Assembly (NCBI GenBank): GCA_023333565.1
Contig: JAJKFH010002198.1
Coordinates: 1,922,001-1,986,000 of the forward strand
Source of the DNA: Puffinus mauretanicus
Taxonomy: Eukaryota; Chordata; Aves; Procellariiformes; Procellariidae
Direction: 5' to 3'
Length of the DNA: 64,000 nt
The translations under genes and the position numbers were made by a program. Shown here in pieces: positions 27,801 through 40,452 of the stretch (position 1 is its first letter; each line of letters begins with the position of its first letter). The notes beneath the pieces were generated by a model, which saw only the letters and a list, made by a program, of their open reading frames with translations, ran no database searches and was not told where the DNA came from.

Positions 27801-30225
27801 ATATTCTATAAAGTTTTGGGTAAGGCTTTCACTTTCTGATCAGTCAAATGTCTGTGGCGTTCTGATTAAATGAGATGCTCCCATTTCCTCCTGTCCCTAA
27901 GGAGACATTAATGAACTTTTTTACTGTGAAGCATCAAAAGCACTCTAAAAATTAAATTATTGGATCACTATTGTTTTTAATTTCTTTAAAGACATTGAAT
28001 GTTTGACGTATTTTTCTTCTAATGAAACAGATGTATTATTTCATTAGCCTTCATTTCTCTCAGATACATAATAATTAATGTAATATTACATGTTTGTTTT
28101 TCTACCCCTGAACATTCACAATTTCCAGGGAACAACCTATTTCCTGTGAATTTTACTGTTTTCTAAAATATGACCATCATTCCACTATTACTACGGTTAC
28201 CAACTAGACTTTGTATCGAATTAAATAGTCACAAAATTAACACATGTTTATTCATCCCAAGTAAAAATGAGCATTCCTTCATCACAGAGTACTTCAGAAT
28301 TGCAAAAGGGCCAAACACCTCTGTATTCCCTGTCTACTGCGTGGTGAAGTTTTGCAATATCCTACTCTCAGGCAAGGCTCTGAACCACAACGCTCTCACA
28401 TCAATTGTTTTCCACTAGGTCAGGACTAGTCAAAATACATGAGGATCTTCACTTCCAAAGTCAGACTTGAACAGTATATACAGTACATATATAAATACAC
28501 ATTTATGTAGAGGTAACTTCCCCGGTCACATTTACCAGAAGATTAACCAGTCCTTTGACTGGGGGAACTTTCCTTTAAACCTGCCTTGGTTCTTTAAACT
28601 TGTGTTTTCCTGAATATTTTCCTCTTCTTTCCTAGTATATTATCAGCTCTCCAGGGTTCTCTTAGAAACAGCTTTGCTTTGAGCCTACTTGTTTTAGCTC
28701 ACTACACACTAAGCCAACATATTCATGGGATGAATACAAATTAAACTCAGACTGAGTTCAAAGGAAAGGAACTCATTTTTGATACTGAATCACCAATCTA
28801 AATAAAATTTTATATAAATGTTAAATTTTAACAAATATTTTGAAAGTAAAGCATAGAAATATAGAGAAACAAAACAATACAATTAAGAACCTAAACCAGA
28901 CAAACATTAGTTAGTGATATATTCAGAACACTACTTAGGCCAGAGAAGTTTCCTTCAAATTATTGCCTGAACCCTTGGATTTGTCATTTTTGTCATCTTA
29001 ATCCAAGCAATCAACACATACCAGAACATTTTAAGTATCCTGAGTGATACTTAGTGCATCCTCTGGGAATGTGTAGGTATGAACTAAAACTTTAAGATAT
29101 GCCATTATTTGCTAAATCAAGGTTCAGTAAGTTTTCTATTGACCGTACTAACTTTTTCCCCCCAGCAAAAATACTTGGCAGATTTCTAGCATATTATATT
29201 TAACAAGCCTAGCACAGTGCTCAAATATCGCTCCTGCTATTACCTACTTTCTGTAAATGCTCTTTAGGTTGAGAAACATCCATGACAAGGATGTGTCTTT
29301 ACTTAGTGTGCATTTATTTCACAGTGCTAATGTTTTACAGTGGTTCATGCACAAATTGAGTTCGCCAAACATCCTACTGAGCTACCCGAGGCTTCCTTCA
29401 GAAGGACCTTACCAACAAGGAGCTCTGGCAGGGGAAAGTGAGATGCAGTTTAGCCTCTCTGATTTTAGCTTCTGGTATGTGAGACATGCAGAACAGATGT
29501 AAAATTATTTTGGGCCAGTAAAATAATTACCCTCCCGATTGCACATACATACCTCTTGTGGCTCACACAGGCATGATCTCTTTGGCTGCTCACAGGGTAA
29601 CAGAGCAAAACACTGCTCCTTCCTTGTGATTTATTCAAAATCACGATCAAGCTTTTATTACGTGATCTTCTCTCAGTATACTTTTACATGGCTAAATCCC
29701 ATGCAAAGTATGGGCCCCTTACCTGGTCCCCAAAAGCAGTGCCGTTCCCACCTTGGCGTGAGTTCCTTTGTTTGAGATGTCCATGTAACGGCCAAATTGA
29801 CAGAGCACATAGACCTATCTTCACAGAAAGATGAACACAATAGCTACAACTGACACTGTCATTAGTTCTCACCTGATGATTTCTAATATTTTTTCTGCCT
29901 TTAATGAGCCTTGTTTGTAAGAGGCAGACAGTGATGGATACACTCCACTGCCATGTCAGGGCAGAGCAAACCAGAGACAGGCTGCACTGCCCAGTCTAAA
30001 CATAATGAGCCAAGATTTCGGCCCTTTCAACACAGAAAAATAGGTGTAACATACACATAGGAAATAATCACTTGTAAAATTCAGGTGTCACAAGTATCTT
30101 ACTTCAGTATTTCCATAAAACAATAGCTACCCTAGCATAAGCATTTTCAATTTAGAACAAGCATTTCTATTTTTTCATAAGCTACTAGACACGCTTCTAA
30201 CCAGCAAAATACATTAAACTGGTTT

Positions 30226-30240
30226 AAAAAAAAAAAAAAA
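30226..30240 (+). repeat. A15 homopolymer
   Basis: This is a run of 15 A. No retrotransposon 3' end or processed gene copy is recognisable just upstream, so it is called only as a homopolymer. Confidence 0.9.
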
Positions 30241-32480
30241 GGTATTGTCATTTGTGAAGTAGTGCAAGAAAGTTCCCTGAGTATCTGGGGCAGGAAGTGA
30301 TTGCTTACTGAACACACAATGTAAAGGAGGAAGGAACTTTTTTTATGGTAACACTGATGTGTAAACTAATAAGACTCACCACCCCTTTTCAAATGGAGTG
30401 TAAGTGATAAGCTTAAAGTAGCCAGAAATGATTCCTGACCAGAATGTTTTCATCCTCTCTGTACAGTGTAATGCATGGACTGTCCCAGTCCTCAGCCACT
30501 CAGTTTCAGTCCAAAATCCTTTGAAATGAAAGCTCTCCATGGACTGTACAGGGCTCAGATCAGAGTCTACATCTACAACACAGTGAGCAGAGATCCTAAG
30601 GGTGATTTTTTTAAAGAAGATTTTCTTTCTTCATACTCGCCTGATCGTATTTCACTACATAAGTGTGGTCTTAACAACTGCATTTTTTCAAGCATCATAT
30701 CTTTATGAAATTATACACTGATTTGAATCCTCTACGGCAGACTTCTGGTCATATTTACTGAATGGAGAGTTAAGTTTTTAGGAGAATTAAAGTAAGACTA
30801 CCCTGCCCACTACCCTGCCAGAAACCCTCGTGAGCTGTGGCAAACACCAGCAGTGCTGCTTCCCCTGTTTAGCCCCTGTTGCTTTCAGCCTCCTTCTGAC
30901 TGCTCTGGTTTACTGGGAGGAGATTATGATTTATATTTTATATTGCTTTTAAATGGCTGCAAGCAAAATACTGGATAAATATGAACACAAATGAGCACAC
31001 TGTCATGAGATGCACTCCCCTCAGCATGACTCGTGTGCTGCTTGCCCTTCAGCATAGATGCCTATACAGAATTGAACTGTAAAACTGTTAAAGGAGTTTT
31101 GAGCTCTATTACTGTGCTGGTTACCAAAACAGGCACTCACAGAGACAACACTACTGACATCACGGAGGTGGAAAACGAACCAAAACGAAAGATTTGTCTT
31201 TAACAGCTCTTTGCAGAGTTGCAGTACAATCATAACTGCAATCTTGAGCACATTCTTTCCATGACTATAAACGAGGCAGCGTGTCCTGATTCACGCGAAT
31301 GAGAGCTATAAAACATCCAGAGTATTTCAAGTCATTGTGATGAAGCAAGGCAACTTGTGGCAACCACAAATGTGGAACAATGAGGCATTGTTTTTTTGAT
31401 GTTATTGTTGTTGCCAAGACTGCTTGGAACACTTCACTGGTCAATGACTGTAGCCCTCGACTCCTTTTAAGTGCAGAAGAAAGAGGTAGCGTTTTAATAG
31501 ATATTCCACTGCCTGCAGCCTTAACCCTCTCTACAGGGTGAGGCAAGACAAGTGAGGCAGGAGAAGGCCATCTTATTGGAAGGACAAGAAAGACCACCAT
31601 TTCAGTCCCTGCACCACAGTCTACTGTGGTGCAAATGGCTATGTCCCCCAAATGGATAAAGCTGTCACTAAAGTAAGCACAGTGATGGCAGTTCTTGAGC
31701 ACTGACCCCAGTCCAGCTGTCCACAGGCTGGGCAGCTATAAATCTGCCACATTGGGCAGCGAAAGAACAGCACGCTGGATTTGGGTGCTCTTTCATGCTG
31801 TTGGGTTCATAGGCCTGCACACAACTGGGCAGAGCTGTGTCTTAGGATGTCATTTTTCCACAGTGCCCAGATGTAAGCAGGAAAATCACCAGATGTGAGT
31901 CTGAACCTGTGGGGACTTTTCCATGTTGTTCTGAACTGATTCAGGGGAAGAACAGTGATCCCTGTGTTGCTTAAAAGGAGGAATAGACACTTGCGTAACT
32001 GCAATGGTTATCCCTTGCAATCCCTCCGGGTGTTATTTTCATTGCATCTTTAGCCAATCTCATTAGAGCTCTCAGAAGAGTTCAGTTCCTATCGACCGTG
32101 GAAACGTTATGAAGACAATTGATTAGGAAAAACTATTCAAGCACATCTCCAGCAGGAGTATAGTTATTTCCACTGTCTATTTCTAAACCCGTTTTTCAGC
32201 ACTACTAGCACTTCAATTGCAATGGCCAGGTGGCTGAGATGGATGGGACAAGTGGATATAGGTGGGATACACAGACTCCAAAGATTATTTGTGGCTGGAT
32301 GACAGAAATTATGCACTCTTCCATTACTTTTTCAGTGAATGACTGTCCGCAGTAACTTTAAGGCTCAGATTTTCCAGGAGGGTATGACGAGTTCAGACTG
32401 TTGTTTCTTCTTCCTTAAAAGCTGACCATACGGTCACTCAGCAACATTCTTTCAGCCAGCAAGTTTCCTTCCTTGATGTC

Positions 32481-32521
32481 TTATTATATAAATAATATTA
32501 TTTATAACATTTATATAATAA
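32481..32521. repeat. AT-only inverted repeat, 13-bp arms
   Basis: Bases 32481-32493 (TTATTATATAAAT) are the exact reverse complement of 32509-32521, separated by 15 bases. A second palindrome, AATAATATTATT, lies at 32491-32502, overlapping the left arm and the spacer. The arms contain only A and T, so chance is a plausible origin. The structure could extrude as a cruciform. Confidence 0.8.
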
Positions 32522-35510
32522 CTGTTTTATTGTGTTCACCTTCATTATAACAAACAAGTTAAAATAGGCTGTACTAGAAATCAAACAAAAATCTCAGTCT
32601 GAAATGTAATATAATGCAACCTTGACACTAATGGGCAGAAATGCTGTCCTACTTCAAAGTCTTCTGCCTGCCAAGTTTCTTCACTAAGATCTCCAAGAAT
32701 TCACTCGGGTCGAGTCACTGCTGCTCCATTGTTGAAACACAGTGTTGAACCACAGGGATAGAAATCAGGTAGAGAAAAAAACCTCACACAGATTTTTCAT
32801 CATAACTTTTAATATATGGACGACTAGCTCTATTGCAACCAATAGTGTGAATCATGTTTTTTTAAAGGCCATCAGTTCTACCTACTACTCCAATATACAG
32901 ATTCAGATTTGGTGTCTCTCCTGATGGAATAGAGCATAGTAAAGACACCAAATGTAGGTGTCACTCTAGCCAGTATTTTCACAGATAAATCACCCAGCAG
33001 ATACTGCTTTCTTGAAGGCTGGCAGATATTAAAACCTCCTTTCATGCACACCTGGAAATAACAGCCTGATTTCTGTCATGAGTTGAATGTTCTCTTTAAC
33101 TGGAAACTCAACCAGTTTTTGCCAAGTATCCTCCTGCCACTTTGCATAATATTGACCAGCATATTCAGGAAATAGCAAAGTGCTAAATAAACGCTCCAGA
33201 GGTAACACTTCTTGCCCCTCTCTTTGTGTGTAAGCCTACATACCTGTAGCATCCAGAATCTGTGGTGGTCTTGAGGGTTATTTTCTCCCCCCTACATATG
33301 TGCAAAAACAGCACAAGGTTCACTTGCAAGGCCGTGGTTTCCTCCTATAGTCTGAATTTTTTTTTCTGGACATAGGCAAACAGAATTTTAAAAGGATCCT
33401 GGAAAGTCTCTACAGATCACCTCAAAATTACCTGAATTGAGAGCATTTGCCATAGGGAGTGACTTGTTAAAAATGACTCTGAACACCCGGATATGGGAGA
33501 CCAAGACGCTTAACATATTATCTACCTGTCAGTGTATGTCAGGTATTGTAACCAAGGAAGGATGTGTCCTTCCAATCAGAGGTGCCTGTGATAAAAACAG
33601 GTATAAAGCAGAAGACAATAGGCAACATTATTCCTGCTAATAAAGTGAAATGATGAGATTTGTCGTGGGCAGCCTTGAATCCTGAAGGAGATTGTGAAAT
33701 AAGAGAAGAGAGAAGAATTCATATATTGTTTCTTCACTCAGATGTTAAAAGTTCCTGTGCTATGGCTTAATGGATAGTCAATAATGTAGGGGACAGATTT
33801 TATCTGTGATTTCTCTCTGGCTATGTTTAAAACATCACACTTAAAATATTCCAATGATGGGAAACTTTCATTCCATTACTACTGACTGTCCGGGAGCTGA
33901 GAAGCAAGTTTACTAGTTACAGAGAGTATTGTACACTCGACTGTTCCTGCCTCAAATGCAAACCAGCAGGACAACTACAGTTATCTAAACGCTCACTAAA
34001 TCTTACAAGCAATATCTTTATTTAAGATATATAAGAAAAAAAATGTTGACATAGCATGTTATGAATCTCAGATGAATGCTGCCTGACCTTTTAGTACTCA
34101 CAACTTAGTAAGACATGTCCATCCAGCTTTCCCTCCCAAATGGGCACCGGCCGGCCGGATGCAGACAGATTATCGGTGAGCACACCACAACATCAGCTGT
34201 ATGGTGTGGTTGCAATGAATGGTGCACAGGCAAGGCTGAGCTGCTGAGCAGGCTGTGATGGTGACTAGAGAGAGACATAACACTTTATGGGAGGATGGAC
34301 CTGAGCGACGCCTGGGGATGACCTCAGTGTAGTGGAAGAAAAGATTTATGGTGCTGAATGTCTCTTTTCAGTACTGTGTTATGCGGACAGCAAGGGAAAG
34401 ATGCTCCAGCAGGAAGTTTCTTAGCAGACATACAGGAGATGTATTTAGTCTTTGGATAAGAGAAGTATAGTGTTAAGTGGCATTATGTGCATAAGAGGCA
34501 AGGGACTGGATGAGGGGGTTTAGAGACATTATAGTGCTTTTTAATGGAATAAACTGTTTTCAGGGAAGAAGCTCTTGTCCAGTGCAGTTCCAAGGAAGGA
34601 TGAGAGTGTATTTGTTGTGTTTGTAATAGAATACAGTACAGAGGGCAGAGGTAAGGTGAAAAGGGGTGCACCTGAGGCTTGGCAAATAATGGACTGGATA
34701 TTCTAGTAGGTCTCCCCAGATTTTGTGCTAACGATTTCTTTTTTTTTCATTGAGTGCTTTAGTCAATTACCCTGAAAAGTGGTAAATGTAATAAACGTGT
34801 CTTACATCTACATAGTTCTGTGTGGCACTGAATGCCTTGGAAATACCATAGCATTAAATGTTTGGAGATGAGAGCAAAAAATAGCATTCAGATAATTATT
34901 TAATTTTCTACATAAAAAAATACTGCCTCACAGATTCCATTCTCACTCTAATGTAAATCAAAGATGGCTATGTTAAGCTAATTGTGTCACATTAATGAAA
35001 AATGGCCTAAGGGAGGATCCTGGCACTTAGTTTTCTAAGTTTAGTCTTTATAAAACCAAGGAGCTCCTTCTGACTTCGACTCTAAGACTCTGAAGCACTC
35101 AGAAAATGTTAGAAAAGGAATTCTGTGCTTGACAGAGATCACTCGTATGAGCCATACCCTTTAGCGACTGCACCTGTTTGCCACTGTCTCGTTTACGACA
35201 CTTGTAAGGGGAACATTAAGCAAGAATTATGCAATGAACTGATTGCTTAGGTGTAAATTTCCATCCTTTTTTTGCCAAAGAGATGGCTATATGAAATGCA
35301 ATTCTTAATTCTTAATTAGAACTACTCAACTGAGGGCAATTTGAGTTATTTCTCGAAGAGGAAAAACAAATCAATTTTGAAAAAAAGGAAGGAATAGCAC
35401 TCTTAGGTTAGCCTGGCAGAACTCTTAAGACATCAGGAGCTACATAAAATTCGAAGTTTAACATAAAATCTCATTGAATTAAAAAAAAACAGAAACAGGT
35501 TTTTTCCTGT

Positions 35511-36948
35511 TTGGATGGGATCCACCCGAGGGTACTGAGGGAGCTGGCAGAGGAGCTTGCCAAGCCGCTCTCCATCGTTTACCAGCAGTCCTGGTTAACT
35601 GGGGAGGTCCCGGACAACTGGAGGCTTGCCAATGTGACGCCCATCTACAAGAAGGGCCGGGAGGAGGATCCAGGGAACTACAGGCCGGTCAGCCTGACCT
35701 CGGTGCCGGGGACGATTATGGAGTGGTTTGTCTTGAGGGCACTCACAAGGCATGTGTGGGACAACCAGGGGAGGCCCAGCCAGCACGGGTTCATGGAAGG
35801 CAGGTCCTGCTTGACCAACCTGATCTCCTTCTATGAGCAGGTGACCCACATAGCAGATGAGGGAAGGGCTATGGATGTGGTCTACCTGGACTTCAGTAAA
35901 GCCTTTGACACTGTCTCCCACAGCATTCTCCTAGAGAAGCTGGCGGCTCACGGCCTAGACAGGTACACTCTTCGCTGGGTAAAAAACTGGCTGGACGGCT
36001 GAGCCCAGAGAGTTGTGGTGAACGGAGTTAAATCCAGCTGGCGACTGGTCACGAGCAGTGTTCCCCAGGGCTCAGCAGGGGATGGTCCTGTTCAATATCT
36101 TTATCAATGATCTGGATGAGGGGATCGAGTGCTCCCTCAGTAAGTTTGCAGACAACACCAAGCTGGGCGGGAGTGTTGATCTGCTGGAGGGTAGGAAGGC
36201 TCTGCAGAGGGCCCTGGACAGGCTGGATCGATGGGCTGAGGCCAACTGTATGAGGTTCAACAAGGCCAAGTGCCGGGTCCTGCACTTCGGCCACAACAAC
36301 CCCAGACAACGCTACAGGCTTGGGGAAGAGTGGCTGGAAAGCTGCCCAGAGGAAAAGGACCTGGGGGTGCTGGTTGACAGCCGACTGAACATGAGCCGGC
36401 AGTGTGCCCAGGTGGCCAAGAAGGCCAACGGCATCCTGGCCTGTACCAGAAATAGTGTGGCCAGCAGGAGCAGGGAGGTGATCGTGCCCCTGTGCTCGGC
36501 ACTGGTGAGGCCGCACCTCGAATACTGTGTTCAGTTTTGGGCCCCTCACTACAAGAAGGACATTGAGGTGCTGGAGCGTGTCCAGAGAAGGGCAACGAAG
36601 CTGGTGAAGGGCCTGGAGCACAAGTCTTATGAGGAGCGGCTGAGGGAACTGGGCCTGTTTAGCCTGGAGAAGAGGAGGCTGAAGGGAGGCCTCATCGCGC
36701 TCTACAACTACCTGAAGGGAGGTTGTAGTGAGGTGGGTGTTGGTCTCTTCTGCCAAGTAACTAGCGATAGGACGAGAGGAAATTGCATCAAGTTGCACCA
36801 AGGGAGGTTTAGACTGGACGTTAAGAAAAATGTCTTTAATGAAAGAGTGGTCAAGCCTTGGAACAGGCTGCCCAGGGAAGTGGTTGAGTCACCATCCCTG
36901 GAAGTATTTAAAAGACGTGTAGATGAGGCGCTTAGGAACATGGTTTAG
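35511..36948 (+). pseudogene. CR1 ORF2 reverse-transcriptase remnant, inactivated
   Basis: In live CR1, ORF2 encodes an endonuclease plus reverse transcriptase that copies the element's RNA into a nicked chromosomal site. Here only the polymerase and C-terminal part remain, in two frames. Counting the codon at 35511 as residue 1, the first frame shows NVTPIYKKG (41-49), GNYRPVSL (55-62) and the motif A core YLDFSKAFD (125-133, catalytic Asp 127), then stops at 36000-36002. That TGA most likely arose from CGA by CpG decay. About 80 bases on, inside motif B after VPQGS, a two-base deletion near 36078-36088 shifts the frame. The second frame carries [11 protein letters not shown] and motif C as FADN in place of the usual FADD, with AAC at 36154-36156. 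It then continues to [11 protein letters not shown] and a stop at 36946-36948. Stop, frameshift and lost catalytic Asp each disable it. There is no native start codon. Confidence 0.93.
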
Positions 36949-37041
36949 TGGGCATGGCGGTGTTGGGTTGACGGTTGGACTTGATGATCTTAGAGGTCTT
37001 TTCCAACCTTAATGATTCTATGATTCTATTCTATGATTCTA
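35512..37041 (+). mobile_element. CR1 LINE fragment B (5'-truncated, about 1.5 kb)
   Basis: This is the largest CR1 copy here. It begins inside the reverse-transcriptase domain of ORF2 (GATGGGATCCACCCGAGG), runs through the rest of ORF2 (stop at 36946-36948) and a short 3' untranslated region, and ends in ATTCTATG-like units at about 37014-37041. A full CR1 is about 4.5 kb with an endonuclease and a first ORF upstream, and both are missing. The body is strikingly GC-rich and CpG-bearing beside AT-rich flanks, as is normal for CR1. The 3' end groups it with fragments A and C. It looks younger than D because its reading frame has few breaks. Confidence 0.97.
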
Positions 37042-40000
37042 AGTCGCTGAAACTTCATTTCTAAAATCACATATACATCAATATTGACTGTACATGGTAA
37101 CACAAGGACATGGTCTAGAATGCCTAGAAAAATAAATAGTTTACAGGGGCTGTAAAAGCAGAGAGAAGAAGGATAACTAGGATGATGGCAGGTTGTCAGC
37201 TTGAGCTGGATCTCAAATTAAAGTACCACAAGACTTCCTGGGTAAACCTCAGGTGAATTCAAGGCAAGATTTGTTTTGTCTCTTAGAATATATTCGCATT
37301 CCAACGACCCATAAATGTTGTGGCAAATAGGTATTAGCGGAATACAGTCAGCTCTGGCTACGCATCCACTGCTGTTATCTGCTCACAAATATTTAAATTG
37401 ATAAAAAGCCCAGAGATTCTGTATCCATATTGTTCTGGTTTTGAACTACTACAAAGTGGAACAGCTTGCAAAACAGTGTCCTGTTGCCTCTGTTCCCCAA
37501 ATTGCACAACACAGGCTCAGGGATAGCTTTGTCCTCCCCTTGCATGTTCTTGCAATCTACTTAACCTTTCAATCTCAGGTCATAATGCTAATGTCACTGA
37601 GGATGATTGATGTGGAAGGTTTACATATGCCTTAATTTCAAAGCAACCATTTGAAGAAATAAACTAAAAATACAAGGGATTAGAAGCAATTCCTGTTACT
37701 GCAAAGCACACATTCCAAGTTTGTTAGCAAAACAAAAATCCATCTATAGAAAAGACAGCAGCTGCTAAACACAGACATGAATTTCAGCTGTGGTCAGGAA
37801 AACATAATCAGTTGGATATAACAGAAACCAGTGTCTCTTGAGGAGATGAAATTGCAGGAACATATGAACTTTATAAAAGGAGGCGCACTGTTAGGCTTGG
37901 TCCTCTGAAGAGAATGAGAATCAGAATCTCATCAAAAGTGTTATAATGGAACAGGAAAAAAATTCAACCTTGTGTAGACTGCAGACAGAAGAGATGATTT
38001 GAGCTCAGAAACAAAGAAAAGGCTGCTCAGCAGCTAGATGCTTTTAAAGAAGGGTAAATTGAATTTAGCAGTGGCATGGAGATAATCATATAAGAGATTA
38101 TTTTTATGATATACACAGAGACATTTTTCCATGCGGGAAATCAGAATGTCAGAGGGAAAATACAGCTAAATGATTTCAGTTTACTTTTCTCTTATTTTTC
38201 TCTTATGTTCACTTTGAGTGCATTTCTTTCGTATCCCACACAGAAAAAAACCAAAAGGTATATTTCTGTTTCTGGGCATGCTGCATACTATGTACCTGTT
38301 TCAGTGAGGCCAAGGTAGAACACAGGTGTCAGGTAATATAGAGGAAAAAAGAAATTTCAACAAAATATTTTGCAAGAAAATCCACAACAATTAAAACAAG
38401 GGTATAAACTGGGTTATGCAAGTTTACTGGTGTAATCACTTAGTTTAGTATTCTGATCTTGCTCTGCTCATCTGGCATAAACCTTTTGCATTAGTCTTCG
38501 GCGCTCCCTTCTGTGAATATGTACCTTAGTCACTTGCCCTCCACAGAGTCCACACGTTACATAAAATCCTATTCCAGTGCCTTTTGGGGATTTGCCTTTA
38601 TTAGCAAAGAAAGCAAGATAAACTTCAACTCAAAACGTCTGTTGATGCTGTTTCATTTTATTAAGCCTGTTGCTAAGATGACTACTTTGGGACTTCTGAG
38701 CCCACACCCTAGATTCTATCTTTTCAGGCAGCCACTTCCCCCTCTTATATCCAGAAGCTATGAGTCATCTGCCTCCCTGAGCCAACAAATGCCTCTCAAC
38801 CTTTTCCGGGCCTGAGAGAATAACAGCAGAAGGAGGTGTTCAGGCAGATTCTAATGACCTTTTAAATCAGAAAGACTGTGTGGGACAGAATTTGGTCCTA
38901 AAGGTCTTTCAGAAAACACACATTAGAAAGTAAATGCTAATTGAGCTGTCATTTCAGATAGCACGGCATACTGAAACACTGTCTAATACCTATCAAGGAG
39001 AGTAGTTTCCAGGTCCAAACCAAGCTAAACAGAGTGAGGGTTCTTAAGCATTGGTGGCAGTGATTTATTCTAACATGCCAATATTTCATTATAATTTTGC
39101 AGTCTGAGTGTGATCTTGCATTCCTCTTCCATAGATAAAGGCAAATCAGTCACCCTTCAGAAGGTGTGAAGCAAGTTAATGCTTTGAATAGAACATGTAT
39201 TTTCATTTTGCTGAAATGCCTTTATTCTAACATTGCAGAAGTTCAGAACATTTCTTGTAACCACGATACTGCTGCTGCGAGAAGCAAGAGACCCCTTAAG
39301 CTGTTCTGTGTACAGTGCATCGGGGGTTCTCAAAAGCACCACAGGCAGATTCTTTTTCAGAAGCCCTGACTATCAGTATATCTGGACAGATGGAAGTTAC
39401 CAATATGCCAGAGACATATTTTCAGGCTGCACTGGAAAGAGTTATTTCTTACCACATAGAAGATAGAGAAATTTCCATTACCCCACAATATGATACACAA
39501 CTATGAGGGTAAGAGAATGTTGTCTTCCCATCGAGTATAAAACAGAGCTTCAGCAGAAAAGGACACCAAGTAATGGATCCGTGATCTAATCAGCAAGACA
39601 GCTATGACACGTTCATTAAAGGAAGCATATTTAGTTCAAAACTGACCAGCCAACAGGAACATCTGGCAGACAGGTACTTCTATTATTTTGAGAAAACACA
39701 CAAAATGTAAAATCAAGCATGTCAACTTGAAAAGAATACGATAGTCTATTCATTATAAAAGCTTAGTTGCCAAAGTGCTTTCTTACATAAGGAGAAGGAT
39801 GTCTATCCTGACCACCTCAGTTTTCTTACGTAATTGTACTATTTCATGTTCATTTTATCCTCTCGTTAACACCGAACGTCACCCCAAAACAACTAAATAA
39901 TCAAAGAGAGATCTCTTTTAACACAATAATTAGTATGTTTCAGTGATGCCTATACAATTTTAACCCATCAAATGCTACAAGAAACAATGCATTTGTCATG

Positions 40001-40400
40001 GGTGAGACCAGTTAAGGTACCTGAACACTGCAGCTGTGTCTGTGACTCTCCATAATCTTGTTCTCCTACAGCCGTCATTTGGGGTGATTGATGACATGTT
40101 TGTGAGTCTGTTAGACTCACGGAGAGTTTAATGATATCCAAAGACAGGAATGAGAGGACGTGGGCCTCTCACATTTCAGCTCACAACATTTTTCGTTTAA
40201 GAACATTTCCATAAGATATCAAACAATTTAATTTTTCCTGCATTATTGTAATGGAAAGTAACTCTGAGGGTTTTTTCCATCTCAGTCCCACCACACTTCT
40301 GCGAGCAAAGGGCTGGCCACCTTGTCTAAAAGAGGCAACAAAGCTATCTCCTCCTCTGGTCTTTCCCTCCACATTCTTTATCTTCTACCTGTTAAGGGAT

Positions 40401-40452
40401 TTATTCTCAGCTGTCATTATTTATTCTCAGCTGACATTATTCCCAGCTGTCA
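40401..40452. repeat. 20-bp tandem repeat, 2.6 copies, each with a CAGCTG E-box
   Basis: The unit TTATTCTCAGCTGTCATTAT at 40401-40420 is repeated at 40421-40440 with one mismatch. A partial third copy (TCCCAGCTGTCA) follows at 40441-40452. Each copy carries CAGCTG, at 40408-40413, 40428-40433 and 40444-40449. CAGCTG is the core site of class II bHLH factors such as myogenic and neurogenic activators. Whether the array regulates anything cannot be told from sequence; it may simply be a small replication-slippage duplication. Confidence 0.7.

Larger units (their letters stand above)
24806..35511. other. AT-rich non-coding DNA, no gene recognised
   Basis: No gene is recognised. Contents of note are a G7 run near 26420, a weakly CR1-like stretch near 26563-26660 (rejected below), an A15 run at 30226-30240, the inverted repeat at 32481-32521, a CCGGCCGGCCGG palindrome at 34147-34158 and a possible cryptic exon at 34564-34650. 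The longest open frame is on the - strand at 31265-31702 (145 codons). It has no motif and is within what chance gives across six frames of 64 kb. Confidence 0.6.

Noticed and set aside
31265..31702. 145-codon open frame on the - strand
   Set aside because: Its length is within chance expectation for six frames of 64 kb. It has no family motif, no recognisable signal or membrane segment, and no promoter or splice context.
34147..34158. CCGGCCGGCCGG palindrome
   Set aside because: It is short and isolated, with no surrounding CpG density, so it does not mark a CpG island.
36049..36801. 250-codon open frame on the - strand antisense to CR1 fragment B
   Set aside because: It is a shadow of the GC-rich CR1 ORF2 on the + strand, which has clear reverse-transcriptase motifs.
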